DNA of 64,000 nucleotides from Corynebacterium sp. MSK297. GTDB lineage: Bacteria; Actinomycetota; Actinomycetes; Mycobacteriales; Mycobacteriaceae. Where the stretch lies: NCBI RefSeq assembly GCF_030232885.1, contig NZ_JASPGD010000003.1:61212-125211 (forward strand). The letters run 5' to 3'. Positions 36,479-50,535 of the stretch are shown piece by piece; the stretch's first letter is position 1; each line of letters starts with the position of its first letter. The translations under genes were made by a program, and so were the position numbers. A model generated the notes under the pieces. That model was not told the DNA's origin. It saw only the letters and a list, made by a program, of their open reading frames with translations, and did not search any database.

Positions 36479-38060
36479 ATGACTGAAAACACGCCTGATA
36501 CGCCAGCTGGTGCCACGATTGGCACCCCGCTGACCCCAAACGCCACCCGCGTGCTTCTGCTGGGCGCCGGTGAAATCGGCCGCGAGTTAGCGATCAGCTT
36601 CCAGCGCCTGGGCTTGGAAATCCACGCCGTCGACAAGCGCAATGGGGCGCCGGGCCACCAAGTCGCGCAGTATTCCTACGTCGCAGATGTCACGGATGCG
36701 CAGGCGGTTTTGGATCTGGCCAAGCGCATTGATCCACATTATGTGGTTCCGGAAGTTGAGGTCGTCGCGGTGGAAGCGCTCCGCGAGATCGAAGAAGGCA
36801 GCTCCGCCGTCGTGGTGCCCGGGGCGCGTGCCTGCGAGTTGACCATGGAACGTGAATCCATCCGTCGTACCGCCTCAGAACAATTAGGCTTGCCGACGAC
36901 CGCCTATGATTTTGCCTCCAGCCCGGAAGAACTGAAAACCATTTTGGATGAGATGGGCTACCCGTCCATCGTGAAACCAGCGGTGACGTCCAACGGTCGC
37001 GGCCACATGGTCGTGCGCTACGGTGACGATGTCAACGAGGCTTGGGAAACTGCTTCCTCGGAGGCGCATTTCGATGGCCGCGTGATCGTGGAACGCTTCG
37101 TCGATTTTGATTTTGAAGTAACCCTGCTGGCGGTGCGTTCGATTGATCCGGCGACCGGGGAGATGGCCACGTGGTTCGCTGAGCCGATTGGACATGATCA
37201 TCGCGACGGCGGGCTGATCGATTCTTGGCAGCCGTTGCAGCTGAGCCAGGTTGCGCTGGAGAATGCGCGCTCGATTGCCGCTCGTATCTCGAATGAGTTG
37301 GGCGGTCGCGGCGTGTACGGCGTCGAGTTGTTTGTTGCTGGTGAGGACGTGTATTTCTCCTCGGTTTCGCCACGGCCAACCGATACCGGCATGGTGACCA
37401 TGGCCACGCAGCGCTATTCGCAGTTTGATTTGCACGCGCGCGCGATTCTGGGCCTACCCATTGACGTGACCCTGACGTCTCCGGGGGCTGCGCGCATGTT
37501 GCGCTCGGAAGTGGATGCGGAGAGCTTATCCTACGGCGGGCTGGAAGAAGCTTTCGCGCACCCGGAGACTTCCGTGGTGTTGTTTGGCAAAGCCGGGAGC
37601 TATCCGGGTCGACGCATGGGTGTGGTGTTGTCCACTGCGGATAACACCGATGCTGCGCACCTGGCAGCGCGCGAAGCTGGTATGCAGATCACCATCGAAT
37701 CTGATGATGTCGGGGCTGGTTTAGCGGCTGGGGCTGGCGGTACTGAGCATGCAGACGATGCTGGGCGTGCAGACAGTGCTGAGAACGTAGACAGTGCCGA
37801 GAACACAGACGGCACTGAGGGTGCTCATGGTGCTGAGAACTCAGACGGCGCTGACGGCACTGAGGGGGCTGAGAGTACTGACGGTGCTGAGAGTGTAGAG
37901 ACCTCGGGTACCTCCGTCACAGACGGGGCAGACGCGTCGAAGAGCCCTGCCCGCGATGAGCAGGACCAGCGACGGGACAATGATCAACTCACTGCTGATC
38001 AACTCAGTGCTGATCAACCTGCTGATGATGCCTCCGCTAACGCCGAAGAATCACGGCACT

Positions 38061-38062
<2 letters not shown>
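36479..38062 (+). CDS. purT: Formate-dependent glycinamide ribonucleotide formyltransferase PurT with long acidic tail
   Basis: ATP-grasp enzyme making formyl-GAR from GAR and formate, an alternative to PurN. 527 aa; about 410 residues match the usual length. Core: LLGAGEIGRELAISFQRLG near 20, VPEVEVVAVEAL near 90, KPAVTSNGRGHMV near 165, VERFVDFDFEVTLL near 200, SVSPRPTDTGMVTMATQ near 300. After about 410 comes an acidic tail, mostly degenerate repeats of Asp-Gly-Ala-Glu, Asp-Ser-Ala-Glu-Asn and Thr-Asp-Gly type, ending in a Gln/Asp/Ala-rich stretch. The tail is unlike the family and low complexity; no catalytic role is expected. Whether it is expressed or variable by repeat slippage is unknown. 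Confidence 0.9.
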
Positions 38063-41733
<3,671 letters not shown>

Positions 41734-41737
<4 letters not shown>

Positions 41738-43401
41738 AGGTATTCCACCATCCTTGGCCGAATACCGAGCCAGATTGCCAGCACCGACAGCAACGACAAC
41801 AGGCTGACGGCGGAAGCGACCAAATTCAACGCGGCCAAACTTTCGCTTAAGTACGAGCGCATGGAATCACGCGCGTTTGCGATCAACGTAGCCAACGCGG
41901 CATCGACCTTTTCGAAGGCGGCAGCTGAACTCATTATTTGGTTGGTGCCGGATCCTGCTGTGTCAGAGCCGGAGCCTGCTGCGCTAGCGTCAGCGCTGTC
42001 AGTACCAGAGCCTGCAGAATCAGAGCCTGCAGCGCCTGAGCCTTGTGCACCCATCGTGGAATCCGTCGCCAAGGCCAAGGCCTGTTCATAATTACCGGAA
42101 TCTAGCGCGCGCAGCAGGTGTGCTTTGGCCTCATCCCATTCTTGCAACGCGGTGCGGGCCTCGTCGATTGATGTTTTTTCGATGGATACCTTGTCGACGG
42201 ATGCCTCGTCGGCAGATGCTTCGGCGGCAGTCCGAAGTGCAGAAGAATTGCTGTAATCATCCAACGCGGCAGAAATACGCTTGTTGGTGGAAGAAAACTC
42301 TAACGACGGGTTGTAATTCGTGCGGCGCTGCACCAATGCCAAAATTTCCTCGGTGCGGGTGCGCTGGGCATCAATACGGGCCTGGGTCAGTGAATCCCAT
42401 GGGGTGGAAGCCTCAGCAAAACCGCGACTGCCCAAATGCCAGGTGTACACATTCGTGCCGGACACCCACAGCAGCGCCACCACCATCATCACGGTTGCGG
42501 CGGCGAATCCGCGGTTAAAACGTCGCCTACTGATACGCCACAGCCAATACTGCGCGAGCCCCAAAAACATCAGGGCAGCGACCAGTCCGGATAACGGCAC
42601 CCACTGTGGACGGGTGAGCTGATCCTGCTGCTCAGAAACATTGTTGCTGGAAAGTCGGAACAAAGAAGCCGCCGCGGGGAGGATCTCATCGCGCATCATC
42701 GCCGAGGCATTCGACATATACGCAGCACCGACGGCATTGCCAGCACGGTTATTGGTGCGCGCGGCTTCCACCAACCCGGTGTAGACCGGTAGTTGGCGTT
42801 GGATCTGCACGGCCAGTTGGCGAAGATATTCTTCGTCGTCGTCAGAATCCAGCACGGCCGAGGTGGCTTCGGCGGCGGCAGAATCAATCGCGCCTAGATA
42901 CTGTTCGCGGGTGTTTTCTGGTTCCACGCCAGCCTGCACGAACCCGGTGGTAGCAATGGTATCCGCCAGCGAGAGCGACATGTATAACTTGTGCGCCGAA
43001 TTGCTCATGGGTTCGGTGGAGGTCAACAAATGGTTGAGTTCAGTTTGGCGATTAGACACGGAATTGGCCATCGACAAACCCGCGGCCAGCAGCGCTGCGG
43101 TGAGCACAATCATGCCGACGACAATCTTGCCCGGGGTGGTGCCAAAAAAACCGAAAACGCGGGTGATGATTTGCGTGGAACCCGAAAATGAGGAGCGGAA
43201 AAAGCGCCGAATGAATGACATACCGGGCGCGTCGGTGGTTTCGGCTTCATCGAGCCAGTGATCTTGGGCATGCGCCGGGACGGATTCGACGCGCAGCGAT
43301 GGACCAGCAGAGGAGTGGGCGGAATGTGCCGAGACCTCATCTTCTGAATCATCTACATCGACGTGGCGATCGAGGCTCGTCGCAGGCCTGTGACCGTTCA
43401 T
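41734..43401 (-). CDS. glnX: Membrane signalling protein GlnX
   Basis: 555 aa. Membrane segments at about 93-115, 270-290, 295-317 and near the C-terminus (520-545), with a helical extracytoplasmic part (about 115-265 and 330-500). The family links GlnH in the periplasm to PknG in the cytoplasm; no enzyme domain is present. A linker near 445-485 is a Gly/Ala/Ser/Asp repeat (AGSGTDSADAS, AAGSGSDTAGSG) made of short tandem DNA units. N-terminus (1-80) is acidic and cytoplasmic. First gene of the operon; it diverges from the NUDIX gene across an inverted repeat at 43415-43429. Confidence 0.88.
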
Positions 43402-43414
43402 TACCTTAGACTAA

Positions 43415-43429
43415 CGCACACTATGTGCG
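43415..43429. promoter_or_regulatory. Inverted repeat between glnX and the NUDIX gene, candidate operator
   Basis: CGCACA-CTA-TGTGCG, a perfect 6-bp inverted repeat with a 3-base spacer, 14 bases upstream of glnX and 23-37 upstream of the NUDIX starts. Such placement suits a shared regulator, but I cannot name one. Confidence 0.4.
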
Positions 43430-43451
43430 CTGGGCTACTAAAATGGGCGGC

Positions 43452-43991
43452 ATGTCAGATTCACACCGGGCAAGTACTCACCGACCTAGTATTCACCGAG
43501 GCAGCGGTGACGGCTGGGCGGCCGGGCCGAACGGCAGTAAGTTGTGGGGACGCTTCGGTGCTGCCGGACTGTTTTTGCTGTCTGGCGATTCCACGGTGTT
43601 GATGCAGCTGCGTGCACCGTGGACGTCCCAAGGCGGCACCTGGGGCATTCCCGGTGGTGCACGGGATGGTCACGAAACCGCAAGCCAGGCCGCGGTGCGG
43701 GAAACTTTCGAAGAATGCGGAATCGAAGAAACCGATGTGACGGTGCTGCAGGAAATCGTGACCGCGGGCCCATTGCCAGGAGATCCGGAGCGCCCGGAGC
43801 TGGCCGGAGAGTGGACCTATACGACGGTGCTGGCGAAAACCGCCGACGGCAGCGAGTTACAGACTTTCCCGAACGCGGAATCCGATGATCTGCGCTGGGT
43901 ACCGATCGACGAGCTGGAGCAGCTGGATTTGCTAGTCCCGTTTGCGGAATCCTTGCCGACGTTGCGCAACGCGCTGGCCAAACTGGGCTAA
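43452..43991 (+). CDS. NUDIX hydrolase (MutT-like)
   Basis: 179 aa hydrolase of a nucleoside diphosphate-linked substrate, perhaps an oxidised dNTP. The Nudix box is complete: GGARDGHETASQAAVRETFEECGI-type (Gly, Glu, Arg-Glu-x-x-Glu-Glu at about 72-94). Starts at ATG 43452; GTG at 43425 and ATG at 43443 are possible earlier. In M. tuberculosis the equivalent position, next to glnX and pknG, holds mutT3, so it is likely the ortholog. A 16-bp tandem repeat follows its stop. Confidence 0.85.
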   Translation: MSDSHRASTHRPSIHRGSGDGWAAGPNGSKLWGRFGAAGLFLLSGDSTVLMQLRAPWTSQGGTWGIPGGARDGHETASQAAVRETFEECGIEETDVTVLQEIVTAGPLPGDPERPELAGEWTYTTVLAKTADGSELQTFPNAESDDLRWVPIDELEQLDLLVPFAESLPTLRNALAKLG

Positions 43992-44055
43992 GACCCGGGC
44001 AGGATGAGACCCGGGTTAGGTGAGGCCCGGACAGGCTTAGGCCGGACAGGGTGCG
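43992..44055. repeat. 16-bp tandem repeats after the NUDIX stop
   Basis: GACCCGGGCAGGATGA (43992), GACCCGGGTTAGGTGA (44008), GGCCCGGACAGGCTTA (44024) and a partial GGCCGGACAGG at 44040. They fill the gap to the convergent cardiolipin synthase gene. Confidence 0.85.
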
Positions 44056-44065
44056 ACCGGGCTCG

Positions 44066-45604
44066 TTATTGCAGCGCAGAGGTCAGCCGCATAACGTTAT
44101 CGACATAACGGCGGAAGAACCCGCGTTTTTCCCATTCTTCCAGCGTGAGCGGGCGGCTCACGGAACGGTAGGTGGCGGCAAGCTCGTTGAGAGCATCAAT
44201 GAGTGACCCCGAGACCACAAACAGCGTCGACTCGTAGTTCAAACCAAAAGAACGCATATCCATATTCGACGAGCCGAGCATGCCTACCGCGTGGATGCCC
44301 TCGCAGTGATTATCCTGCGGATCCGCCAACGCGAATTTCGAGTGCAGCACGTATGGCGCAGGGAACTGGTAAATATGCACCCCGGCTTCCAGCAACGTCT
44401 GGTAGTACGACGACTGTGCGTGGTGCACCATGAACTGATCCGCACGTTCCGAAACATAGAGTTCGACGCGCACGCCACGAAATGCAGCGCTGGTCACGGC
44501 CTCCAGCAGAGATTCGTCAGGAATGAAATACGGCGAGCACAGCACCAGCCGGTTTTTCGCGTGGTGGACCACCTGGTTGAACATGCGCAGGTTTGGCTCG
44601 GAACTATAGCCCGGCCCCGACGGGATCATCTGTACGACGTTGGCATCATGGATACCTTCCGGCTGGGTAAGGGCAGCAGGCTGTGCAGGGGTATCCGACT
44701 GCGTGCTGCTGGGCTGTCTTTCCGGGTCGAGCACCTCATCGGATTCCAAGTACCAGTCGATCGCAAACACCGATTCCATCGAGGTGACGATCGGCCCGGC
44801 CAGCTCCACCATGTAATCAATCCACTGGCGCCCAGCGCGTACGTTTTTCCGGATCCGGTAGCTGCGATCAATCAGGTTCAGCGAACCCATAAAACCGACC
44901 TTGCCATCGACGACGATGATCTTTCGGTGATTACGCAGGTCGGGGCGACGAAAACGCCATTTCCACGGCTGCAGCGGCAGCATCAAATGCCAGTCGACGC
45001 CAATCGCATCCAAGCGTTTACCCAGCTTGCGGTAGCCCGGATATTTCACACTGCCGATCTGATCAAACAGCAGCCGCACCTTCACCCCGCGGGCAACGGC
45101 GTCGGCAAGCGCCTGATAAAACACATCGGTGGTCTCATCCCAGGATTGGATATAGACCTGCACGTGCACGTACTCGGTGGCGGTGTCGATGACTTCTGCC
45201 ATGCGCTTGATTGCCTGGTCATAATCGGCGAGCAGGCCACGTTGATCGCCAATGACGGCTGGGAACCCTGTCAGGCGGCGATTCAAGGCGATCACGGACG
45301 CGACTTCGCGGGATTGGCCCAGGTGTGGCGGCATATCCGGCAACTGCTTCTGGGCGTCGTTGAGCTGAGCATTCGCGTTTTTATACACCTCGTGGCGGCG
45401 CCGGTTGATAAACGGTGAGCCCATAAGGAAAAACAGCGGCAGCCCCAAAAACGGGATCAGCAGAATCGCTAACAGCCAGGCCGTGGACGACGACGGGCGC
45501 CGCCCCTCCGGCACGAAGCCGACCGCCAGGATCTTGATGGTGTAATCCAGGATAAAAAACGCGGCCTGCCACCACGTTACGTCGATCGACAGCGCCGGTT
45601 CCAC
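44066..45604 (-). CDS. Cardiolipin synthase (phospholipase D superfamily)
   Basis: 512 aa. N-terminal membrane segments at about 12-30 and 40-62, then two HKD-type catalytic modules. Module 1: HRKIIVVDGKVGFMGSLN near 240; module 2: HSKFALADPQD near 422, followed by GMLGSSNMDMRS. Cytoplasmic membrane enzyme that joins two phosphatidylglycerols to cardiolipin. Its stop is 74 bases from the NUDIX stop on the other strand; xthA begins 4 bases beyond it upstream, in the same direction. Confidence 0.92.
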   Translation of the reverse strand: MEPALSIDVTWWQAAFFILDYTIKILAVGFVPEGRRPSSSTAWLLAILLIPFLGLPLFFLMGSPFINRRRHEVYKNANAQLNDAQKQLPDMPPHLGQSREVASVIALNRRLTGFPAVIGDQRGLLADYDQAIKRMAEVIDTATEYVHVQVYIQSWDETTDVFYQALADAVARGVKVRLLFDQIGSVKYPGYRKLGKRLDAIGVDWHLMLPLQPWKWRFRRPDLRNHRKIIVVDGKVGFMGSLNLIDRSYRIRKNVRAGRQWIDYMVELAGPIVTSMESVFAIDWYLESDEVLDPERQPSSTQSDTPAQPAALTQPEGIHDANVVQMIPSGPGYSSEPNLRMFNQVVHHAKNRLVLCSPYFIPDESLLEAVTSAAFRGVRVELYVSERADQFMVHHAQSSYYQTLLEAGVHIYQFPAPYVLHSKFALADPQDNHCEGIHAVGMLGSSNMDMRSFGLNYESTLFVVSGSLIDALNELAATYRSVSRPLTLEEWEKRGFFRRYVDNVMRLTSALQ

Positions 45605-45607
45605 GAT

Positions 45608-46432
45608 TTAGCGAACCTCGTCGAAATCACTCGCTTGGAAATCCACCACCACCGGTGCGTGATCAGAAGCACCTTTGCCGTGGCGCTCGTCGACGTCCAC
45701 GAACCCAGCACGGGCCTGTTTCGCTAGTTGTGGTGATGCCAGCTGGAAGTCGATGCGCATGCCCTCGCCTTTGGCAAAGCGCATGGAGGTGTAATCCCAG
45801 TAGGTATAGCGGGCTTCGGTGAGCTCGCGGGTGATTTCCCGGGTACCGGCTTCCTCCAACATCTGGAAAGCGGCGCGCTCCGGTTCGGTGACGTGGGTGG
45901 CGCCATCGAAAACGCGCAGGTCCCACACGTCCTCGTTGCGCGGAGCAATGTTGAAATCACCGGTGAGCAGGATTTTCCTGTCGGCGTCAAGGGCAAGCTG
46001 CTCGCGGACATAATCGCGCAGTGCGTAGAGCCAAAACAGCTTGTATTCGTAGTGGCGGTCGGTAATCTCGCGGCCATTGGGCACGTACAGGGACCAGACC
46101 TCGGTGTCAGTATCGCCGATGCGGGCGCCGATCGCACGGGCCTCAATGTTTTGCGGTTCGTCGGGATCCTTGTGAAATCCCGGTTGTCCAGGGAACTCGC
46201 GGCGGATTTCGTGGAGTTCGTGACGGGAAATCAGTGCCACACCATTCCACTGGTGAAAACCGCAGTGGGCGATGTGGTAGCCGGCATCTTCGAAAGCCTG
46301 GTAGGGGAACTTGTCATCCGCACACTTGGTTTCTTGCATCGCCAACACGTCAATGTTGTGGCGCTGTAAAAAATCCAGGACACGCTCGGTGCGCGTGCGA
46401 ATAGAGTTCACATTCCAGTTAGCGATCCGCAT
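45608..46432 (-). CDS. xthA: Exodeoxyribonuclease III (AP endonuclease)
   Basis: 274 aa. Repairs abasic sites and oxidised 3' ends. Conserved elements: MRIANWNVNSIR at the start, Glu in MQETKC near 35, SLYVPNGR near 115, LTGDFNIAP near 165, and GASDHAPVV near 260. In one block with cls downstream and the NAGS-like gene and def upstream, in the order known from M. tuberculosis. Confidence 0.95.
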   Translation of the reverse strand: MRIANWNVNSIRTRTERVLDFLQRHNIDVLAMQETKCADDKFPYQAFEDAGYHIAHCGFHQWNGVALISRHELHEIRREFPGQPGFHKDPDEPQNIEARAIGARIGDTDTEVWSLYVPNGREITDRHYEYKLFWLYALRDYVREQLALDADRKILLTGDFNIAPRNEDVWDLRVFDGATHVTEPERAAFQMLEEAGTREITRELTEARYTYWDYTSMRFAKGEGMRIDFQLASPQLAKQARAGFVDVDERHGKGASDHAPVVVDFQASDFDEVR

Positions 46433-46467
46433 GGCGCTTTATTTTACGCGCGCAGGCGTGCCGACGC

Positions 46468-47571
46468 TTATTGCGGGCCAGCACCCAGCCAGGTGGCGCA
46501 GCGGTGGCGGTGATGTTCGATGAAACCCAGCTTGTGGTACAGAGAAATCGCCGGGGTATTGGTGGAAATGACCTGTAGATACGCCGAATCTGCCCCGTGG
46601 CTTGCGCCCCACGCCAGCATGTCCGCGCCTAAGCGGGTGGCTAGGCCGCGGCGTCGCCAATCTTCGGCGACCTGGACCGCGGAATAGCCGAGCCATTTTT
46701 CCCCACTTTCGGATTCTGTCAGTGTGGCGCGGGTGATCGCGACTGTCCGGCCGGTTTCTGGTTCCAGCAGGCGGGCAAAGCCCATCTCGCCAGCAATGCG
46801 TCCGGCTAGCAGTTGCAGCGCGTGTTGCGGCAGCGCGGTGCCGCGGAAGGTATATAGGTCAAACCATTCTTGGTCCGGGGCGTTGTCGACGCGGAAGATG
46901 AGCTTGTCAACATCTGGTGAGCCTGGTGAGCCTGGTGTTGGCGCGGCGGGTGCTTGGTGTGCGTCCGGCCCGGCGTCGGCAAGCGAACGGGTCATGACCA
47001 AAATCTCTGGGCCAAGATCCCACTGGCCTTCCGGGGCACTGCGCAACAGACGCTCGGCGGGAGCGCCGATACGCTCGGGGATCAGCAACCGCGGCGGCAG
47101 GTTGTGCTCGCGATAAAAAGCAAAAATCTCGGCAATCGGCACCGGCACAAAACCCGCCGAGCGCCCCAACGGCACCGCGGAATTGGAACGCTCCGTGATG
47201 CCATCACCCGCACGCATCAGCCACTGGCCATCAGAAGAAACCCGGTTGTGAATGCCCGGGAACGCCGCCGCCGTGGCCTCTTCTACCGCGCGGATCTCCG
47301 AATTGCGGATCCGGCGCGGCGAGAGGCGCTTGATCACATAGATCTCTTCGTCGGCAATGTGCACCGAAGGCTTCTCCGAGGGGAAGCCGCCGATTTCTTG
47401 TGGGCGCACCACCAGCGGATCCAGCTCCACCACGTGCCCGGTGACATCCGAATACACCGGGGCATTGCGGTTTCCCAGCACGCGACGCACGATGACGCGA
47501 TCGCCGAGAGAAACCTCATCGCTGCGGAAAATCCGGGACTTCGTGCTGCGTGGAGCGTGGGGGTGGTTCAT
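46468..47571 (-). CDS. GNAT N-acetyltransferase, N-acetylglutamate synthase-like (CG3035 type)
   Basis: 367 aa with an unusual long N-terminal region (about 1-230) holding a short beta-rich domain (SLGDRVIVRRVL, TGHVVELDPLVV), followed by a GNAT domain: VAITRATLTESESG, VAEDWRRRGLATRLGADML near 300 (acetyl-CoA loop Arg-x-x-Gly-Leu-Ala) and a late NTPAISLYHKLGF. By synteny with def and xthA it fits the actinobacterial N-acetylglutamate synthase of the C. glutamicum cg3035 kind (established knowledge for the family, inferred here). The start is 6 bases downstream of def. Confidence 0.8.
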   Translation of the reverse strand: MNHPHAPRSTKSRIFRSDEVSLGDRVIVRRVLGNRNAPVYSDVTGHVVELDPLVVRPQEIGGFPSEKPSVHIADEEIYVIKRLSPRRIRNSEIRAVEEATAAAFPGIHNRVSSDGQWLMRAGDGITERSNSAVPLGRSAGFVPVPIAEIFAFYREHNLPPRLLIPERIGAPAERLLRSAPEGQWDLGPEILVMTRSLADAGPDAHQAPAAPTPGSPGSPDVDKLIFRVDNAPDQEWFDLYTFRGTALPQHALQLLAGRIAGEMGFARLLEPETGRTVAITRATLTESESGEKWLGYSAVQVAEDWRRRGLATRLGADMLAWGASHGADSAYLQVISTNTPAISLYHKLGFIEHHRHRCATWLGAGPQ

Positions 47572-47577
47572 GAATGC

Positions 47578-48195
47578 CTACTGTTCGTCGTGGCCGAAAG
47601 GATCGCGGTCCTCGCCCGGCATCCAGGTTAGGCCCGGTGTGGTCCAACCATTGGCTTTGATGGTCTTTTTTGCGGCCCGCTTATAACGTCCGGTCAGCAT
47701 GTCGGTATACAGGTAGCCATCCAGGTGGCCCACCTCATGCTGCAGGCAGCGAGCGAAAAATCCGTAGCCTTCGATGGAGATTTCCTCACCATTTTCATCC
47801 AGGCCGGTTACCCGAGCCCAATCAGCGCGACCAGTCGGGAAACCCTCGCCGGGGACGGACAAGCAACCTTCGTCGTCGCTGCCGTCGTCGGCAGGCATGG
47901 TTTTGGGAATCTCGGAAGTCTCCAGTTTCGGGTTGATCACGCAACCACGACGCATGCCCCCGTCTGGCTTATCGCTGCCGTTTGGGCCGTCGACATCTGG
48001 GCAACCGTAGACGAAAATGCGTAGCCCGACGCCAATTTGGTTGGCAGCCAGGCCGACGCCGCGGGCCGCGTCCATGGTTTCGTACATGTCTTTAATGAGC
48101 TGCTGGATCTCTGGGGTGTCCAGTGGGGTATCGACAACAGTCGTTGGGTTATGCAGCACGGGATCGCCGTGGATAACAATGGGACGTACAGTCAT
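47578..48195 (-). CDS. def: Peptide deformylase
   Basis: 205 aa metalloenzyme removing the N-formyl group from new proteins. The three signatures are intact: [11 protein letters not shown] (about 46-56), EGCLSVPGE (about 108), and QHEVGHLDG (about 154, metal-binding His-Glu-x-x-His). The insert [15 protein letters not shown] is longer than in E. coli. Divergent from the DUF3263 gene by 16 bases. Confidence 0.95.
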   Translation of the reverse strand: MTVRPIVIHGDPVLHNPTTVVDTPLDTPEIQQLIKDMYETMDAARGVGLAANQIGVGLRIFVYGCPDVDGPNGSDKPDGGMRRGCVINPKLETSEIPKTMPADDGSDDEGCLSVPGEGFPTGRADWARVTGLDENGEEISIEGYGFFARCLQHEVGHLDGYLYTDMLTGRYKRAAKKTIKANGWTTPGLTWMPGEDRDPFGHDEQ

Positions 48196-48211
48196 GCCCT
48201 ACAGTTTAACT

Positions 48212-48466
48212 ATGACCGATCACCAAACGCTCACAGACCGTGACAGGGAGCTTTTGGATTTCACCGCACGCGCGCCCAGGGCCGCCGGGGCGAAAGAAGA
48301 AGCGATTCGCGCCGAATTAGGGATGAGTCCGGTGCGCTATTACCGGCGGCTGAATATTTTATTGGATTATGCCCCTGCGATGCAGGAATACCCGTTGTTA
48401 ATAAAGCGTTTGCGGCGGGTACGTAATCGGCGTGCCGTGACCAGTTCTGGGGCTACTGAAGATTAG
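48212..48466 (+). CDS. DUF3263 small helix-turn-helix-like protein
   Basis: 84 aa, start at the ATG at 48212. The segment DFTARAPRAAGAKEEAIRAELGMSPVRYYRRLNIL matches the actinobacterial DUF3263 family, with a helix-turn-helix-like look; role not known, DNA binding suspected. Its stop is within one or two bases of the following LytR_C gene, and it is divergent to def, the same placement as Rv0430 in M. tuberculosis. Confidence 0.85.
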   Translation: MTDHQTLTDRDRELLDFTARAPRAAGAKEEAIRAELGMSPVRYYRRLNILLDYAPAMQEYPLLIKRLRRVRNRRAVTSSGATED

Positions 48467-48509
48467 AGTGGCTACTGTGACGAACGTAAACCAGGGTGAT
48501 GAGGCTAAT

Positions 48510-49349
48510 ATGAACAATTCCGACGCGTACGACACCGGTGCTGGCGCGGGCTCTGCCGGAGGCGCTGCGGGAGCAGTTGGGGGTGCTGGTGTTGCTGGTG
48601 CTGCTGGTGCTGCTGGCTCCAAACTTCCCCTGCGCGGGCTGGCGATGGTCCTGATTTCTGTGGCCATCTTGTTAGGGCTATGGGGAATTTTTGCGCTGAC
48701 CAGCTCGGATGAGACCACGGCAACAAACACCGCGAATAACGCGCAGGAATCCGCGGCCAACGGTGGTGAGGGCGCGAATGGCTCCGGCAATAAAGCTGGC
48801 GATAAAGATGGTCGCGGTGACGGCCACAACGGCGCCCCTGCCGACGGCGACCGCCGCGAAGGCGATCACGCTGATGGTGACCACGCTGATGCTGAGCATG
48901 CCGACGGTGCACACCCAGACGCCGCTGGACACAACGGCGAAGCAGGCATGGCCCGTGATGGCGCACGCCCAGAAGGCGCACCCGCGCCGGGTGAGCGTCG
49001 ACAAGGCGCTGGTGGTGCCGGAGCAGGCTCGGGCGCTGGGGGCCAACAAACTTTCGACGTCACCGTGCTGAATAACTCCACCGTGTCAGGCCTGGCACAC
49101 CGGGTGACCGAATCCCTGGAACGCGAAGGCCAAAAAACCCGCGAATCCGGCAACCTGCCCGGCGGCGAAAAGGTGCTGCGCGAAAACACCGTGTTCTTTC
49201 CAGCCGGCAATGCTGCCGCAGAACAACGCGCCCGCGAACTTGCCGAGCGCGTCGGCGGCGTCGCCCGCGAAAACATGGATTACCTACCACGCGAAGCTAC
49301 CGATAATAATGGTTTGACCATGGTTCTTATCGGAGAGGTCTCTATCTAA
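48510..49349 (+). CDS. LytR C-terminal domain protein with His/Asp-rich linker
   Basis: 279 aa from ATG 48510 (GAGG five bases before it); a GTG at 48468 adds 14 residues. N-terminus Gly/Ala-rich, one membrane helix near 45-65 ([21 protein letters not shown]). The outer linker (about 75-175) is low complexity with repeated His-Ala-Asp and Asp-His units ([19 protein letters not shown]), which could bind metal ions. From about 185 the LytR_C domain follows ([43 protein letters not shown]), a cell-wall-associated fold. In M. tuberculosis sodC lies between this gene and the YbdK ligase; here it is missing. Confidence 0.8.
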   Translation: MNNSDAYDTGAGAGSAGGAAGAVGGAGVAGAAGAAGSKLPLRGLAMVLISVAILLGLWGIFALTSSDETTATNTANNAQESAANGGEGANGSGNKAGDKDGRGDGHNGAPADGDRREGDHADGDHADAEHADGAHPDAAGHNGEAGMARDGARPEGAPAPGERRQGAGGAGAGSGAGGQQTFDVTVLNNSTVSGLAHRVTESLEREGQKTRESGNLPGGEKVLRENTVFFPAGNAAAEQRARELAERVGGVARENMDYLPREATDNNGLTMVLIGEVSI

Positions 49350-50527
49350 TGGCGAATACGCCTGCAGCGGGCACGGAAGTATTCAAACGCTCGCCACAAC
49401 CCACCGTCGGCATCGAGTGGGAAGTTGCGCTGATCAACCCAGAAACTTGGGATCTGGCGCACCAGGCCGAAGCCGTAATCACAACAGCGCAGCAGATTCA
49501 GCCGGATATTCACCTGGAAAAAGAATTCCTGCAAAACACCATTGAGCTTGTCACCGGCATTTGCGATACCATCCCGCAGGCCGTGGCCGAGCTCGACCGG
49601 GATCTTTCCGTCATCCGCCAGGCCGCCGAGCACCACGGGCTGGTGCTGTGGGCATCGGGCGGCCACCCGTTTTCGGATTTCCGCACCAACCCCGTCAGCG
49701 CAAAGATGACCTACGCCGAGATCATCGAGCGCACCCAGTACTGGGGCAGCCAAATGCTGATCTGGGGCACACATGTGCACGTCGGCATCCGACACGAAGA
49801 CCGCGTGTGGCCGATCATCAACGCCATGATGACGAAGTTCCCGCACCTGCTGGCGCTATCCGCATCCTCGCCGGGCTGGGATGGCATCGATACTGGCTAC
49901 GCCTCCAACCGCACCATGCTGTACCAACAGCTGCCGACGGCGGGCCTGCCACCGGCGATTAACACCTGGGAAGAATGGCAAGGTTATATGCGCGACCAGG
50001 CGGCATCCGGGGTGATCAGCCATACCGGTTCGATGCACCTGGATATCCGCCCGGCCTCCAAATGGGGCACGATTGAAGTGCGGGTTTCTGATGCCTCGTC
50101 GAACCTGCGCGAGTTGTCCGCGGTGGCTGCGCTCACGCATTGTTTGGTGGTCTACTACGACCGGATGCTGGATGAGCAGCTTGCCGACACCGACACCAAT
50201 AACCAGCTGCCCAGCCTGCAGCCGTGGCATATCGCGGAAAATAAATGGCGCGCCGCCCGCTATGGGCTGGACGCGCTGGTCATTACCTCGCGTGATACTC
50301 ACGAACGCTGGGTCAAAGACGAACTCGCGGATTTGGTAAAAGAACTCGCCCCGATCGCACAGGAACTCGGCTGCGCTGACGAACTGCAGCTGGTGGCAGA
50401 AATCGTCGACAAGGGCGCCGGGTACCAACGCCAGCGGCAGCGCTTCGCGCAAGCTGGGGGAGACTGGAAAAAGGTTGTGGCTGCCACCGCAGAAGAGATG
50501 ACTACCTGGCAGCCGTTGGAAAACTAG
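49349..50527 (+). CDS. Glutamate-cysteine ligase-like carboxylate-amine ligase (YbdK family)
   Basis: 392 aa. ATP-dependent ligase of the glutamine-synthetase superfamily. N-terminal substrate motif [12 protein letters not shown], then [12 protein letters not shown] near 103 and [10 protein letters not shown] near 145, [19 protein letters not shown] near 235. Family members have weak glutamate-cysteine ligase activity, and the role in glutathione-poor actinobacteria is not settled. Its ATG overlaps the previous stop (TAATG). Confidence 0.85.
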   Translation: MANTPAAGTEVFKRSPQPTVGIEWEVALINPETWDLAHQAEAVITTAQQIQPDIHLEKEFLQNTIELVTGICDTIPQAVAELDRDLSVIRQAAEHHGLVLWASGGHPFSDFRTNPVSAKMTYAEIIERTQYWGSQMLIWGTHVHVGIRHEDRVWPIINAMMTKFPHLLALSASSPGWDGIDTGYASNRTMLYQQLPTAGLPPAINTWEEWQGYMRDQAASGVISHTGSMHLDIRPASKWGTIEVRVSDASSNLRELSAVAALTHCLVVYYDRMLDEQLADTDTNNQLPSLQPWHIAENKWRAARYGLDALVITSRDTHERWVKDELADLVKELAPIAQELGCADELQLVAEIVDKGAGYQRQRQRFAQAGGDWKKVVAATAEEMTTWQPLEN

Positions 50528-50535
50528 GTTGCCCG

